From: Bimuria novae-zelandiae CBS 107.79
Taxonomy: Eukaryota; Ascomycota; Dothideomycetes; Pleosporales; Didymosphaeriaceae
NCBI GenBank assembly: GCA_010015655.1
Contig: ML976711.1
Location: forward strand, 92,509-156,508
Reading direction: 5' to 3'
DNA: 64,000 bases
Position numbers and translations under genes: made by a program
Shown: positions 1 to 12,499 of the stretch, one piece after another
Layout of the letters: each line of letters opens with the position of its first letter
How positions within the stretch are numbered: position 1 is the stretch's first letter
The notes under the pieces: model-generated
Database searches by the model: none
Told to the model about the DNA's origin: nothing
What the model saw: only the letters and a program-made list of their open reading frames with translations

Positions 1-299
1 AGAGAATCGCGCGCCCTCTATACGCGGGTAGGTGACTAGAAAACAGATCCTCTATACTACTTATCTAGCTGCTTAAAAGGTAGAGTCCTGCCCTTTATTT
101 AACGCTGTTTCTAGTTTGTGAGGGCTTCTCGTAGCCCCTAATTCTTATGCTCTAGGAGCTGTTTCTGTATAGAGATTAAGTATATAGTGTGACTTAGCTT
201 CTTGGCCTTATTACCTCCCCCTGTATTAATAACAACCTTTAAAAGCTAATTAATTTTGCGCTAATTAAACGCGCTAAGTACTAAAATAGAGCTTTTACA

Positions 300-1588
300 C
301 GATCTCTATTCTAGAGACTTATCTTTATTAAATTAACTAAGGATTAGTGTAGGATCTAGCGGCAAGATACCTATATACTTAAAAGCTTTAGTAATTAATT
401 ACGGCGTAACTAACGTTATTTAGGCCCTCTAGAATAGTGTAAAGAAGTCTCTTTTAGCAATTATTAATAGCCCCTAACTTTTATACAGGTATGCGAAGAG
501 CTCGTCGGAGTAGGCGGTAGAAAGAGACTTAAATATATAGACGTCTAGAGGCTATAGCGTATAAGTGGCGTAAGGGGGAAATATCGCAAGGAGGATCTTT
601 TTCTAATTATAGTAGTTAATAAAATTTATAGTAACGTAAGATCCATGCCTATTAAGGACTAAGAGTTACTACTGCTATTAAGCCTTCTCCTTAGTACAGC
701 AATTAAACACCTGTTTTAGTTATTAAAGCCCTATTTTGTTGTTTAACTATCTAGAGGTTGATAAGGTGATAAAAACTCTATAAGAATTAACGTTAATTTC
801 CTTAACCTAGCTTGATTATAGAGTCTCAGCGTTAGATCGATAGATTAGTAATAGATTAATAGTAGATCTATCGGCGCATATACATGCGATGAGCGAGATC
901 CACTCACGACTGCCATCCTGGATAGATTGCCTCACTTGGCGACTCTCATATATAGGCCTGTCGAAGATCCTTTTTGACTGCCAGTGATGCCGAGTAGGAA
1001 GCCTTTTTCGTCCATATTGTAGGTATGCTAAGGCTCTATGCCATACTTTATAATTTTCTTATATAGAAGCTTAAAGTAGAGCCTATATCTTGCGCCTAAA
1101 TTAGCGTTATAGTAATTACTATCTAGCCTAGTCGTCCATCGCGAGATTAGGGAGTTAGGGTGGCGCTTAATAAAGTAATTAACCTATTGCATAGAGACAT
1201 TCTTTTTAGCAATAATTAATGTAAAGTTTTAGATTATTTAACGCGTAGGGGGTAGACCTTTTTAAGTAAAACGCTATATATATTATAGGAGCTTAAATTC
1301 TTATTATTAGTTAAGATTTTAGCAAGTCTATAGTAGCTATGTACGCGCCTACATAGCGCGTCTATGCCGGCGCGTTAATGTTGACCGCACAACACCAAAT
1401 TCTTCTATAATTTTTCTATATAAGAAAGTTTCTCTAGGTTCTCGTGAGTCGATAGCGATGATTGCAGCCTTAATTGGATCTATATTAGTGGAGATGCGGC
1501 GCGTCAAAGTTAAGGTGCTACATCTGTTGGGGTGGCGCGTTAGTGTCGCGGCGCACTGACTGTCTCGGCAGGGTAATAGGAGCGCCAC
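300..1588 (-). mobile_element. pogo/Fot-like DNA transposon relic (DDE_1 transposase), RIP-degraded
   Basis: The minus strand starting near 1588 reads a helix-turn-helix DNA-binding N-terminus ending in RSTLTRRHRR (1349-1588). This matches the N-terminal recognition domain of fungal pogo/Tigger transposases. Further down the strand are the three DDE_1 landmarks: NMDEKGF at about 999-1017, a damaged copy of the DGHGSH block around 640-672, and a proline-rich block followed by LDVYIFKSL around 530-600. Many in-frame stops, mostly TAA/TAG where Gln is expected, make it non-functional. The stops and the strong AT bias fit RIP. It lies head to head with a short second copy of the same N-terminus at 1625-1712. 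The family assignment rests on motif order. The exact ends are not resolved, and the element probably continues to the window edge. Confidence 0.75.
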
Positions 1589-1712
1589 ATACCGTAGCTT
1601 GGCAGTTGGCGTGCCGCATCACCGAACGCGCCACCCCACCATGCAATACCCCAACTTCAACGCGCTGCATCTCCACCAATATAGACCTAATTATAGCCGT
1701 GATAGAAGTAAT
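1475..1712. repeat. head-to-head inverted copies of a pogo transposase N-terminus
   Basis: The minus strand at about 1475-1560 and the plus strand at about 1625-1712 both read a CGCGCCACCCC block followed by a peptide of the form ISTNIDxIxAxI. The arms are related but not identical. The plus-strand copy is truncated shortly afterwards and gives way to AT-rich DNA at about 1720. This is either two independent insertions or a rearranged end of one element. Confidence 0.55.
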
Positions 1713-1799
1713 TAAATTATAAAAATTTAGTATAATATAATTTATACTAACGCACTAGTATAAATACTTTTTAGTTAGTAGTAGCTTCCTATATAATAT

Positions 1800-3000
1800 A
1801 CAGTACTAGCGCATTAGTCTGGTGCGCTAGTGTCAACCCGACGCGCGCACGCCAAACACCTCAACCACTTCCACCCTCTCTATCTCCACCAAAATAAGAG
1901 CTTTTAGCTTAGAAATAAGCGCAAATTGCGTCGCGGGTAGTGAATTAATAGCGCAGGCACAGAAAGGTATTATCTCTAAGGTAGAGGCTAGTGCAATGCT
2001 AGCAGAGCTAGCGCGCAAGTTTCGCTGTATAGTAAAGTGTATACGCGACACTATTAAGAGGTATAATAAAATAGGTAATAACACCTCTCGCCCTTGTAGT
2101 AGGCAGCCTCTTAAGCTTACTTATTAAGAGAAATAAACGCTACTGCGATAAGTATAAAAAAAGCTAAAGATTACCTATTAAGAGCTCGCTAAGGAGGCGC
2201 ACCTTAAGAAGGACATCTCTAATAATACACTATATAGAGCACTTAAGGAACAAGGCCTTACTAACTTTAAAACTAAGTAAAGGCCTAAAATTAATAAAGC
2301 TACTACCTAATTATAGCTTAAGTTCTATTATAAGTATAGAAACTTTAACTAGCGCTTAACGTCTCTCTAGTTCTTAGATAAGTGCTCTATTTAAAAGGGT
2401 CGCAGCGCTAACGCCGAGTGGGTGTTTAAGTATCCCTATAAGAAGTGGGAGCGCCGTATAACCTCCGAATAATTTACTAGTTAGCCACCTTAATAGATAG
2501 TATAGGCTTTAATATGGATTGATTCTCGAGGGCGTACTTGGCGATCACTACTTATTATTATGTAGAGAGACCCTACAGCGCCGCGTAATAGATACACCAC
2601 TTAAAGCTACACTAAAATACTAGAAGAAGGTTTTTTAAACTTATACCTACTAGGTAAGCGATTTATGCACGATAACGCTTAGATTTATATAGTAATTTAT
2701 ACGCGCGACTTCTTAGTTAATTATAAAATCTAGACTATTAATTTCCTACCTTATTCTCCTAACCTTAACCCTATCGAGCACCTTTGGTGGCAGCTTAAAC
2801 GTAAGATAAGGAATTGCTATCCCTATATAACTAAATTTAGAACTAGTAAGGATAAATAGGAGAGGTTTTATACTACCTTAAAGGACTACTAGTAGAGGAT
2901 CCTAACGCGCCTTATACGTTATCTTATATTAAGTATACTAGATAGAATCGCTGCCTGCATGTACGTAAATAGTTACTAAATAAAGTATTAAGTATTAATT
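1800..3000 (+). mobile_element. Tc1/mariner-like DNA transposon relic, RIP-degraded transposase
   Basis: One plus-strand frame runs from about 1880 to 2990 with interspersed TAA/TAG codons. It begins with a helix-turn-helix region (ELARKFRC at about 2008) and contains MHDNA (about 2667), the second catalytic Asp motif of Tc1-like enzymes. It also has PYSPNLNPIEHLWWQLKRK (about 2751-2807), the third-residue motif of the DDE_3/Tc1 superfamily. The GC-rich start around 1815-1890 may be the terminal region. The stops sit where Gln or Trp would be expected, as RIP produces. The element is dead. It is a different lineage from the Tc1-like element that begins at 3463. Confidence 0.8.
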
Positions 3001-3060
3001 TACTAGTTACTACTAAGAATTATTAAATTTAGCCTACTTTTCGATACTCTATGGGTTATT

Positions 3061-3462
3061 TTGGTGGGGGAGTCGCTTCGCGAAACTGACGCCGATCACC
3101 TTGGCGCACCAGACTACTGCGGAGTGACTGTACTGGGTGGGTTTGTAGATAACTCAAGGTGCGAGAAAAGATCTACAGGCACCGGGTACGACGTTAAGGT
3201 TTTTTGCAGAGAAAGCCGCAAGGTCCAGATGTCGCACACTCTGACCGTATAGTCTCGCTGTCGCACAAAGATGTCGGCAGCGGTGCCGATTCCAGGGCCC
3301 TGGTATATCCGGATTAGGAAAATGCAGGTCTCTCTAACCGCGCGAGAATAGAGTGTGGCGATGGCAATCGCCCATTGCTCCTCTGTAGCCTAATCAAAGT
3401 CCCTCTGCTACCGAGCCCTAAATGAGGTAGTTAGGGGCTGAGAGTCTGTAGTGCTATTGTCG
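3061..3462. other. GC-richer island without a recognisable gene, between dead transposons
   Basis: About 400 bp with near-normal base composition between AT-rich transposon relics. A 63-codon plus-strand frame at 3061-3252 resembles nothing I know. The island ends at the left inverted repeat of the next element. It may be original single-copy host DNA that escaped RIP. Confidence 0.4.
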
Positions 3463-3531
3463 TTTCGTAAAATCCCGCTACACATGTGACCTGCCCCGCG
3501 TATTAGTAATCGATTCCCGCGCGTCATTTGA
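3463..3531 (+). repeat. left terminal inverted repeat of the Tc1-like element
   Basis: Pairs with 12497-12565 on the opposite strand. The shared core runs TTTCGTAAAATCCCGCTACACATGT at the tip to GCGCGTCATTTGA inside. Differences between the arms are mainly transitions. Confidence 0.75.
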
Positions 3532-4999
3532 AACACGGATTTACTAGCTAAATATTAACTTTTTAATATATTATAAGAATCTAAAAGTCCTTAATAGGGA
3601 CCTATAGCAAAGCTAAGTTACCGCCGATAGTATTACAGGCTATAATTAATTAATTAAACAACGACGTTAGCAACACCTAAATTTAGAGAGATATAAAAGT
3701 AGCTAAGATAATAATTAGGAGGATTTAACTTAGTCTAGAGTACTAGGGGCAACCTTACCCGCCAAGCTGCGTACGGTAAGGTAGGCTGCCATTATTATTA
3801 TAGTACTATTGCGAGAAGCTTAAAGAGTTACTACTAAGCTAGCTAAATACTTACCTAGATAAGATGCAGAGTTTCTTGTATAACGAGTACAACGTAAAAG
3901 CCTTATAGATAATTATATAGGAGACTCTTGCCAGCATAAGGTGGAGTTAAAAAGTAGTAACTAAAGTGGTAGCTAAGCGTAACGTAGTCCTCTGTTAAGC
4001 GTTTAGAGCTCGCTGCTAGCTGGCGTATAAGGTAGAGATAGTAATAGTAATTAATAAGAGCGCTTGCAACGAGCGTACAGGCAATTAAAAATATACTTAG
4101 TTAGAGGTAAATACGCTAGTTTAGGTATTATACTTAGCGTAAAGGTTAGAGAGGTAGAGTTTATTACTAGCTATAGACGTTAATAGGTATCTTAATTATC
4201 TTATCTATTAGGGAGTAATTATGGCAAAGTTAATAGAGGAGTTCCTCGCTAGTAAAGTGCTGCTATATTGCACGCCGTACCTAGGGCTACGCTTAGTAAT
4301 TATAATAGATAACGCATCTATTTATTAATTAGCCAAAATTTAATAACTCTGTATAGACGCTGGGGTAGTACTCGAGTACCTATCGCTGTACTTACCTAAT
4401 ATGAATCCGATTGAGCAGAGCTTCAAAGCGTTAAAGTCATAGATAAAAAAGAACTTCTAGAAAGCGCCTATCTTTTAGGATTTCTTGTATTTCTTAGAGC
4501 TAGGTGTACAGGAGGGTTGCTATAACGACGAGCGGGCGAGAAAGTACTTTAGCTACTTAGGCTAGCAGGTGTAAGGTGTATAGGAGATAGAGAACTTAAG
4601 TAATTAACGCGTTATTATTAAGTGTAAATATTGCTAAGCTTAACGATAGTAGCCCGTGTGGACTTATTATTTACTAGCGTTAATTTACTTACGTCGTAGT
4701 TCTATATAATTCTGTTAATAAGTTAATATAATATACGTATATTTGGGTAGCAAATTCCTTAAAATTAATTTTTATAGGCTAAAATTAGCAAAATAAAGAA
4801 CGTAAATCCCCTAATAAAAGTACTTACGACGCGCCCTGTCTAGGAGCGATTAATAATATAACTAGAGCGTAAAGTACAAGTAACTATAAAATTAACGTTA
4901 GTAACCTAGCTAAAAGCTTTAGCAACTTCTTATATTTGCTATATAAATAAGCTCTCCTTATCCTTGTCCTCCTCTTGCTCCTCTTGCTCTACACGCTCT

Positions 5000-6560
5000 T
5001 TCTCCTTCTTCATATTCTCTAGGCACTAAGCTTTTTGCTCTAGAGTTAGTCCTTTAAATCCACGCTGCCATCAGACAGCATATACTTAAAGTTTAAGTAG
5101 TAGAGGCGGCGGTAGCTCCTACACCTCTTGCTATAAGGTATACGGCATGCCAGCCTCTAAGGGATCTATAAGCATATTAATGTTAATTCTATTATCCTTA
5201 ACTATAGTAAAGACCTTTCTCACATCTCTGCGATCTTTATGTGGACCCTTGTCAAGCTACTACTACAGGAAAAGTAGTGTTATATAGTAGAGCTCCTCTA
5301 CGTTACTATAAGTTAATAGATCCTACGTCGAAACTAGTAAGTTATTTAGTAGGCGATTAGGTTCTCGCTACTAGGTAGGTAATCTTTAAGATAGCTAACT
5401 TTATGCTAATTAACTTGCCGTAGACGCGATTAGTAATTTAAGCATATCTTTTATTATAGGCTCGCCGTTAGAGTCGCTCCTCCTCCGCCGTCGCCCAACC
5501 TGCCCACGAGATCTCGCTATTATTAACCGAACGTTGTCTGACGGCTCTGCAACTGTACACCTTTGCAGCGACACCTCGCGGGCCTATATGGCAACTATAT
5601 TGCCCTCGACGGGCATATGATCGGAGAATCGCACCAGCAACGATTTAGTACGCTAAAAGTAGCACACATGGGCGTAGTTCGAGCACATGGTGTCCTGGCA
5701 CCTCCACGCGTCCCGTATTTGGATGGCTAGCCTATTGCCTATCTAGTTAATCGCTATAACGTCTGGTAGCTTAGCGAGTTGGCAATTAGTAGCGGTAAGT
5801 TATACCTAAGAGCCTTGTGGGCTACCTACGCGTGACTGACTTAAAGTAGGCACTTAAGGTGACTCTAGTAGTAGCACTAAGTTAAAATCCATACACGTAG
5901 TGGCCCCTGGGGGCGCTAATTATAGTAACTTTTCTACGCTGGTTTTTACGTTAGTAAAACGTAAGTAACTCTCCCTGCGTTTAAGAGCGTTTGCTATGCA
6001 ATCCTTTACTAAAATTTAACTTAAATATATAATAATAGTAAGGCTTTTAATAGAGACTTTCTCCTGGGTGCTTATCTTTATAACGACGCTATTAGCCTAT
6101 CTCTAAACCTCGCCTGTTGTTAGACTACTAAGTAGTTGCTTATAATTACTATCCTCTACGCCGTTAACTATCTTATTATTATAGTACGCTCTATAGCAAC
6201 ACCTTACATAAGTCTTATTAATTACTTTAGCAAGCTCCTTATCTAATTATTATATAAAAGAACCTGGCTAGGCTAATAATAGGCTATCCTCTAGGTATAT
6301 CTCTTACTCCTTAACGTCTTTATCCTTAAGTTACTCTGCCTTAGCTATCTTAGTAGTAGTTATATAAATAGCTTTATTTACTATCTTTTGTAAAGGTGCC
6401 CTAGCCTTTACTTTTTTAAGAGTTTTTTTGCAAGGTAACTTTATTATACGTGACTTTTTAGCTACCCGCGTCGCTTAGGGTGGATTCTTACCCCCCTTAA
6501 ACACCTAAGTACTCTTACGTTTACGACTTTTGGCTGGTATTATAATAACCCTTAAGGATA
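5000..6560 (-). pseudogene. antisense accessory ORF of the Tc1-like element, with a Cys motif, RIP-degraded
   Basis: Reading the minus strand inward from the right end of the element, one mostly continuous frame has a basic N-terminal part and then, at about 5600-5722, the block IQIRDAWRCQDTMCSN followed by further Cys residues, and later a WAREV-like and PSDNVR stretch. The pattern W-x-C-x4-C-N...C-Y looks like a small zinc-binding or structural fold, but I cannot name the domain. The frame is opposite to the transposase and has in-frame stops of the CAG-to-TAG kind. I infer a captured or accessory protein of the transposon. An unrelated insertion that happens to lie inside the inverted repeats is the alternative. 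Confidence 0.45.
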
Positions 6561-6617
6561 ATAGCAGGGTATCGTTTAGGGGAATGAATTTATGTACGGT
6601 ATCTAATTATACGGAAA

Positions 6618-6631
6618 AATAGGTGGGGTCA
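6618..6631 (+). repeat. target-site duplication, 3' side of the minus-strand LINE
   Basis: The 14-mer AATAGGTGGGGTCA is identical to 12486-12499 and directly abuts the (TAC)n tail of the LINE (seen as GTAGTAGTAG on the plus strand from 6632). Confidence 0.85.
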
Positions 6632-9600
6632 GTAGTAGTAGTAGTAGTAGTATTGATTAACGTCTAGGAACATAATGTTCTAGCCTCCCATAGGGCATGG
6701 AGACGCGCCGAGCAACCATTTAAGGCTAGCTAAAGTAGTAAGGGCGTTTCTTACTATATAGCTATTACTATTTCTTATAGTAGCTTATAAGAGTCCGCCC
6801 CCCTCCGTGCGGGGGCTAAATCCTTGTCTTCTTACCTATAGGCTAAGGTGTTAGGGTGTATCTATTATACATATAGACTTATTCTATAGGGTTAACAAGC
6901 TCTAGTAGAAGTTGGAAATCTTTTGGCTTAAGTGCCTTTAGGTATTCCACGCCCTCCCTGGTGGTGCTTGGGGGGCACGCTGGCCGTTTCGGCCAGTAGC
7001 GGAACTTTCGAACTAATCGTGGGCAGTGTATAATGAGGTTAGGCGCCAGGTCTGCCCCGTAGGGGCATTTAGTAACGGCGTCTTCGTGTCTAAACTTCTT
7101 ATAGTACTAGGCGTAGTGTCCGTGGCGGGTGCGCATAGACAGCAGCTTAGCAAGCGCTAGTCGTTAGAGGGTAAGCTCCTTTAGCTATTTCGCAAGGTAG
7201 TAAGTAAGGTCCCACTGCATGTACTATTTTAACGACTTAGGCAAGCGGGCGCGCCACTAGTCTATCTTAGCGCTCTTAGTATAGGCGCGGACGTCTAACT
7301 TAAGGCCTAAGACTATAGGCTTAGCTACTATGCCATATAGAGGTTAAGGGGACTTTGCTGCGTTATTAGCTAGCTAATTTGCTAATTTATTCCCTTTTAT
7401 TTTGCAGTAACCTAGGGCCCACTAGATAGTAATGTCTAGATTCTCTATTATCTCCTGGCACCTAACGAACGCCTACTATAAGAAAGGGGACAAGTTGCCT
7501 CTTATGCACTATATAATAGAAGTGCTATTAATATACATGTATATACGTCTTAGCTAGTAGGCAGGCATATTAAGTATATAGGCGAGTCCTCGCCACGCGC
7601 TAATAGCTTTAGTATTAAAAATGTAGGACCTAGGGTTAAAGGAGCTATTGCCCTATAAGGTAAGGGCCTACCCTTTGTATATAGTATAGCCATATGTGAT
7701 GTGCTTAACGCCGTTAATCTATTATTTAGAGCTATTTAAGAAGATAGTAATAGTAGTTAGCGAGAGGAGAGCCTACTACTCCTTAAAGTAATAGGCGGCG
7801 TCCTTCTTGGCCACTTAGCCTGTAGGGTTAGTGTGGCTCCTGGGGGAGTAGTAGGGGGCGCGGAACTCTAGTTAAGGTACTAGGTTAAAGATCTATGCGA
7901 GTTACTATACCTTTAAATAGGCTCTTTGTAAGAGGCCTGCGCCTTAGCCTTTTTTAACTATAAGTAAGAGGGTTCTAGTAGTTAGCGGGTATTTATTATT
8001 AATTATTAGTAAGTGTGCCGCGAAGCAAAGCTTATATATTTTAAGTACTACTATTACTAAAAGGAGTTCTGCGTCCTGGAAGACGGCAGTAGTAGGTATA
8101 GTCTAATAAGCTAGTATAATAGCTCTATATACCTACTTAAGGACTTTATTAAGTGCGTTAATATGCTAGCCTAGTTAGGTGCTTACCTTAGCGCTTCTCG
8201 ATTGGCACATGATTCTAGAGGGCTTTATCCTATCTCTATACCAGGCCTCCGCGCCGTACAGGAGCCGTAGGAGGACGTAGGAGATTACTGCCTTGCGGAG
8301 GGACCCTGGTAAGGGGCCGTATTTAATCCGAGCTAGGCTACAGATATAATGTGCAACTACTCTTATCTTAGTAGCGCGGGTTATAACGTAGGCCTTAAAG
8401 GTAAGCTTTTAGTTAAACTATACGCCTAGCTAGCGCAGGGCCCTATTCTTACTTATAAGGAGAATAAGGTGTATAGTAAGGTTCTTATTAATAATATAGG
8501 GAGGGGCGTAGTCTTCTTTCTACCGTGTAAGGTAGATTATTTTAAGCTTATCTAGTAAGAAAGTAATCTTATTATTTATACTATATCTATTAATCTTGCG
8601 GACGTCTTTAGCGAGTTATTTAACATTAAGGTTAAGGCTGTGAGAGGCTCTGTATAGGTAGATATTATTAGTATATCTAAATTACAGCGTGGTGTCCTAG
8701 AGGAGGAGTTCCGCCAGGTACAGTATGTAGATAACAGGTAAAAAGGGGGAGCCCTATAGGGTGCCGCAAGCCACTAGGTGGCGGCCAGATTATTGTTAGC
8801 TATAGTAAATAAGTATATATTAGTTCGTAAGAATATTACGCGTAAGCACAAGGACTTTCTAGTACTAGTCTTATTCTTTTATTTAGTATAGTAGTTAATT
8901 AACGAGGAGGGCATTAAAGGCCCTAAGCACGTCTATAGTAACTATAGTAACATGCTAGCCTTTACTAAAGGCTAGTTCTACTTCGTAGGTAAAGGCGGCA
9001 ATTAAGTCTATAGCTAACCTTTTTAGTAGAGCCCCCCTATATTAGGGGCTTAGTACGCCATGTAGCATAGCTAAGTAGGCTATACGCTAGGCGGCAATCC
9101 TTTTAAATTCCTTTCTAAAGTAGAGTAGCATAGCGAGGGGTCTTATAAAGCCTAGGACCATATAGTCCTTCTTACTAAGCTTCTTAATAAACATAATCTC
9201 CCCGTCTGTCTAGGCGACAGGATAGTAATCGAGTTTAAGTAGGTCGCGATAGATATCGCAGATATACTATCTAATATAGTTCTAGCATGCTATAAGTAGT
9301 TAGATAGTTATGCTATTAGCGCCTAGTAAGGTGCTAGAGACCCTAATTACGCAGCGCTCTGTCTCTTTAATAAATAAGTACGTGTCCTAAGGGATAGTGG
9401 GGTTCTCTTATAGGGAGGACGGTTCTGGCAGGTCGTCTTCCGCCATAAATCTATAGAGCAGTGCTTATCGAAGTATCTTAGCCTTATCTTTGTCTTTAGT
9501 TACCTCTATGCCTCTAAAGACTATTAGTGCCTGGGTTCTAGTGGGTTCTAGCTTATACTAGTTAATAATTCGGAACAGTTTCTAGTTATCTTTTATATTA

Positions 9601-12485
9601 TCTATAGTGTGTTGCTAGTATTCCTTCTTTACTTTATAGACTATTACTAGGAAAGTGCGCGTCTCCTTAGAAGGGCCTTAGCTAGTGTGGCTGTCTAGCG
9701 AGTTTAAGTGTGCCTGGTAAGCTTATTTATAGGCGTTTATCTACTAGGGCGCTAAATAGCCTATCCCTCTTTTCTTTCTGCCTGCCGTCTTTAGGGCGTT
9801 AGTAAGAACTTCTTTTAAGGCAGTAACGTGCCTATTAACGTGCTTATAAGTGCGTAGTCTATCTAAGCTAGGAGTGCCCTTTATCCTATTAGCGATAGCG
9901 TTAATAAATAGCGAGAGCTTTATAGTAGGGACCTTATATTAGAACTAGTTAAGCAGCTCTTGTCCCCTTTTAGGTATTATAGTAACTAGCGTGTTGTGGT
10001 CTAAGCTACAGTTTATGTCTAATCGTATAGCTATAGTAGCGAAGGGGATGTTATAGAAGAAGAGGTCTATAACATGCCCCGCATGGTAGGTGGAAACTTT
10101 AGGCTCGCTAATATAGTCTATGCCGCTGTTTATAGCCTATTAGGCTAGTTTAGCACCGCCGTGTGTAGTTATAGCTCTAGGCTTAAATATGTTATATTTA
10201 GCGTTAAGGTCGCCCCTAGCAAGGTACCTGTTAGGTGGGGTAAGGTAGGTAATATAGTTAAGAACGGGCGTAGTCTGTGGCGCCTAGTAAGTATTAAGTA
10301 TTAAGATTTTATTAACGTTAATTTACTATATATCCTAGTTATAAAGTAGAGTGCGTAGTGTGATTTTTAATTAGTTGCCCTTATAGGTAAAGATAAGGAC
10401 CTAGGGGCGTTCTGCCTCCTAGGTCTCCTAGCTATCCTAGCTATCTACTAGTAGGTAGAGGTTATAGCCAGGGTGGTTTAAAGTGCGTATGCCTGGCCAG
10501 GTAGCTGGCTCTTACATGCAAATAATATTAATACCCTCCGTAAAAGTAATCTTAAGGGCGGCTATGTGTACTAGGCCACTTCTATTAATATTTATCTAGT
10601 ATACTTTAATGTTAGGATCCCTACGTAGGGTAAGTCTACGGCGGTTATTCCTTATTAACTTAAAGATTTATCTATAGTCTAGTCCTCTTATAAGGAGGAC
10701 TAGGTGTAATTATCCTGTCTCGCGCTTCTAGTAGAGAGTGTAGCAAGGTTTAAGCTATTGCTAATTAGCGTAGAGGATTGTACAGGCCTACTTAATAAGC
10801 GTGGGGCCACTTATCGTAAGGAGGTGTTAGGGTACAGGGTTAATTGTCGAGGTCCCCTTAGGGGACGATAGCTTAGGGCCACTAGTTCCTGCTCTAGTCT
10901 GGTATTATCTTCTCTGCTAGGGGAGGTATCTTAGCCCTAGGCGGTGAGCTTAGGTTAAGGCTATAAGTTATATAGCTAGTTAAAGGCCTTCTATCTAGCG
11001 CGTCTTAGTGTCGCTATTTTATGGCGAGTTAATTAAATAATGCAATTGTTTACTCGCCTAGGTTTAACTAAGTAGGTAGGGTCGTCTATAGTATATAGGC
11101 TATAGTAGTTAGGGCATTATTACTTATAAGCGTAGTTGTCTCCTATTAGGCCTTCGTGCTTACTAGATTTCTTTTTATAGTTATAGTAGCGGGGTGCGCG
11201 TGTGCAGCGTGCCGCGTTATAGTAGCCTTAATAGCTAGGGTTATAGCGTTCTATAGCCCGCTTCTTGCTTATCTCGCGGGCTAGGTCGCTAGCACTAAAG
11301 AGGCAAAAAGCCACCGTAGGCTTTTTAAAGGACACTATCTAGGTAGTATGTCTAAATTAATTAGGGCCATATTAGGAGGGGTAGTAGTTTATAAGGTGTT
11401 ATTTTGTCTGCGTATAGGCCTCTTCCGCTATTATCTAGAGGGAGTAGGGTACGTCTTTCCCTAGCAGCGAGCGATAGCTACTAGGTACTCTAGGTATAGC
11501 GTAGTTAACCTATCGCGTAGGCAACTCAGCGCTATTAGCTTTAATAGATCTTATTATTAATTCCTTCTTTTCCTATTCTATAAGTTACTATTATATATTA
11601 TTAGAGGTAGGGGTAATAGCCCACCTAGTGCGGGTCCTTGTGGCCGTAGGGATAGCGCTAAAATTAAGTCTTATAGTAGTATAAATAGCTATTTGTATAG
11701 CGAAGCAAAGGTCTAGCCTAATTAGTTAGCTAGGTTCGCGACTGTGAGCAGGATCCGTAGGTCTACTACCTATTTAGGTATAGTTTGCCACTTGGTCGCG
11801 AATGTGGATTTTCTGCTACTAGCTATAGTCGTGTATCCGCTATCTTTATAGGAGGCAAACGCTACACTTGCCTACGTCCTCTAAGGCTAGGTAGCAAGAC
11901 CGCTGTCGCTATCTATAGTATAGGTAGTAGTTATTAAGTTATAGCTAGTCCTAACTATATTAGGGCGAAGGCTTAGCGTGGCTAAATTTTTTAGTATTTA
12001 TATAAGGCAATTATAGAGGGTAGAGGTAGCTACTAGCTCCTCTAGGCGCTTAAAATTAGTAATATAGTAGTTAATAGCTTTAGCTATAGCTATTATAACT
12101 TTTTTTTAGGTCTCTATCGCCTTACGCGTAGCTATAAGGTGGGAGTTAAGGGCACTAGCTATTATCTCTATAGTAGCTTCTAGGCGGGTAGGCACGCCTC
12201 TACTAAAGGAAAGGCGTCTAAAAGGGCGGATATTAGTCTATTAGCGCTTCCTAAAGGGGTGCTAGATATTAGTCTACCACGCAGACTTAGGGTCTAAAGG
12301 GCGAGTCGCTATAGAGGCCCTTAAGAGGGGCCTTTAAGGCGTCTTTATTACTATTATTAACCTACCGCACGCGTGCGGTGCCTAAGGATAGCTAGGAGTA
12401 GAATTTTAGGTAAAAGTAAGATAAACAGGATAAAAATTTCGTAATTTTACCACTTTTCTCAAGGTTCCAAAAGTTAGTGATGGTG
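6632..12485 (-). mobile_element. LINE (Tad/I-clade-like non-LTR retrotransposon), about 5.85 kb, RIP-degraded
   Basis: The element is bounded by 14-bp direct repeats. Its 5' end is near 12485, and its 3' end carries a (TAC)n simple-repeat tail at about 6632-6652. Minus-strand coding traces run from a gag-like Cys-rich region (about 11,100-11,400), through an endonuclease region (about 9,900-10,700), to a reverse transcriptase. The RT palm block reads CGTL*GSPF with LYLAELL after it (about 8695-8768). The catalytic box reads FRYTNNIYLYRASHSL (about 8610-8665), so both catalytic Asp codons are now Asn. An RNase H region follows (about 7,200-7,700), and a terminal Cys/His region with HCPRL lies at about 6990-7090. 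All frames are broken by RIP-type stops. Confidence 0.8.
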
Positions 12486-12499
12486 AATAGGTGGGGTCA
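12486..12499 (+). repeat. target-site duplication, 5' side of the minus-strand LINE
   Basis: AATAGGTGGGGTCA, identical to 6618-6631. The interrupted sequence continues directly into the right inverted repeat of the Tc1-like element. Confidence 0.85.
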
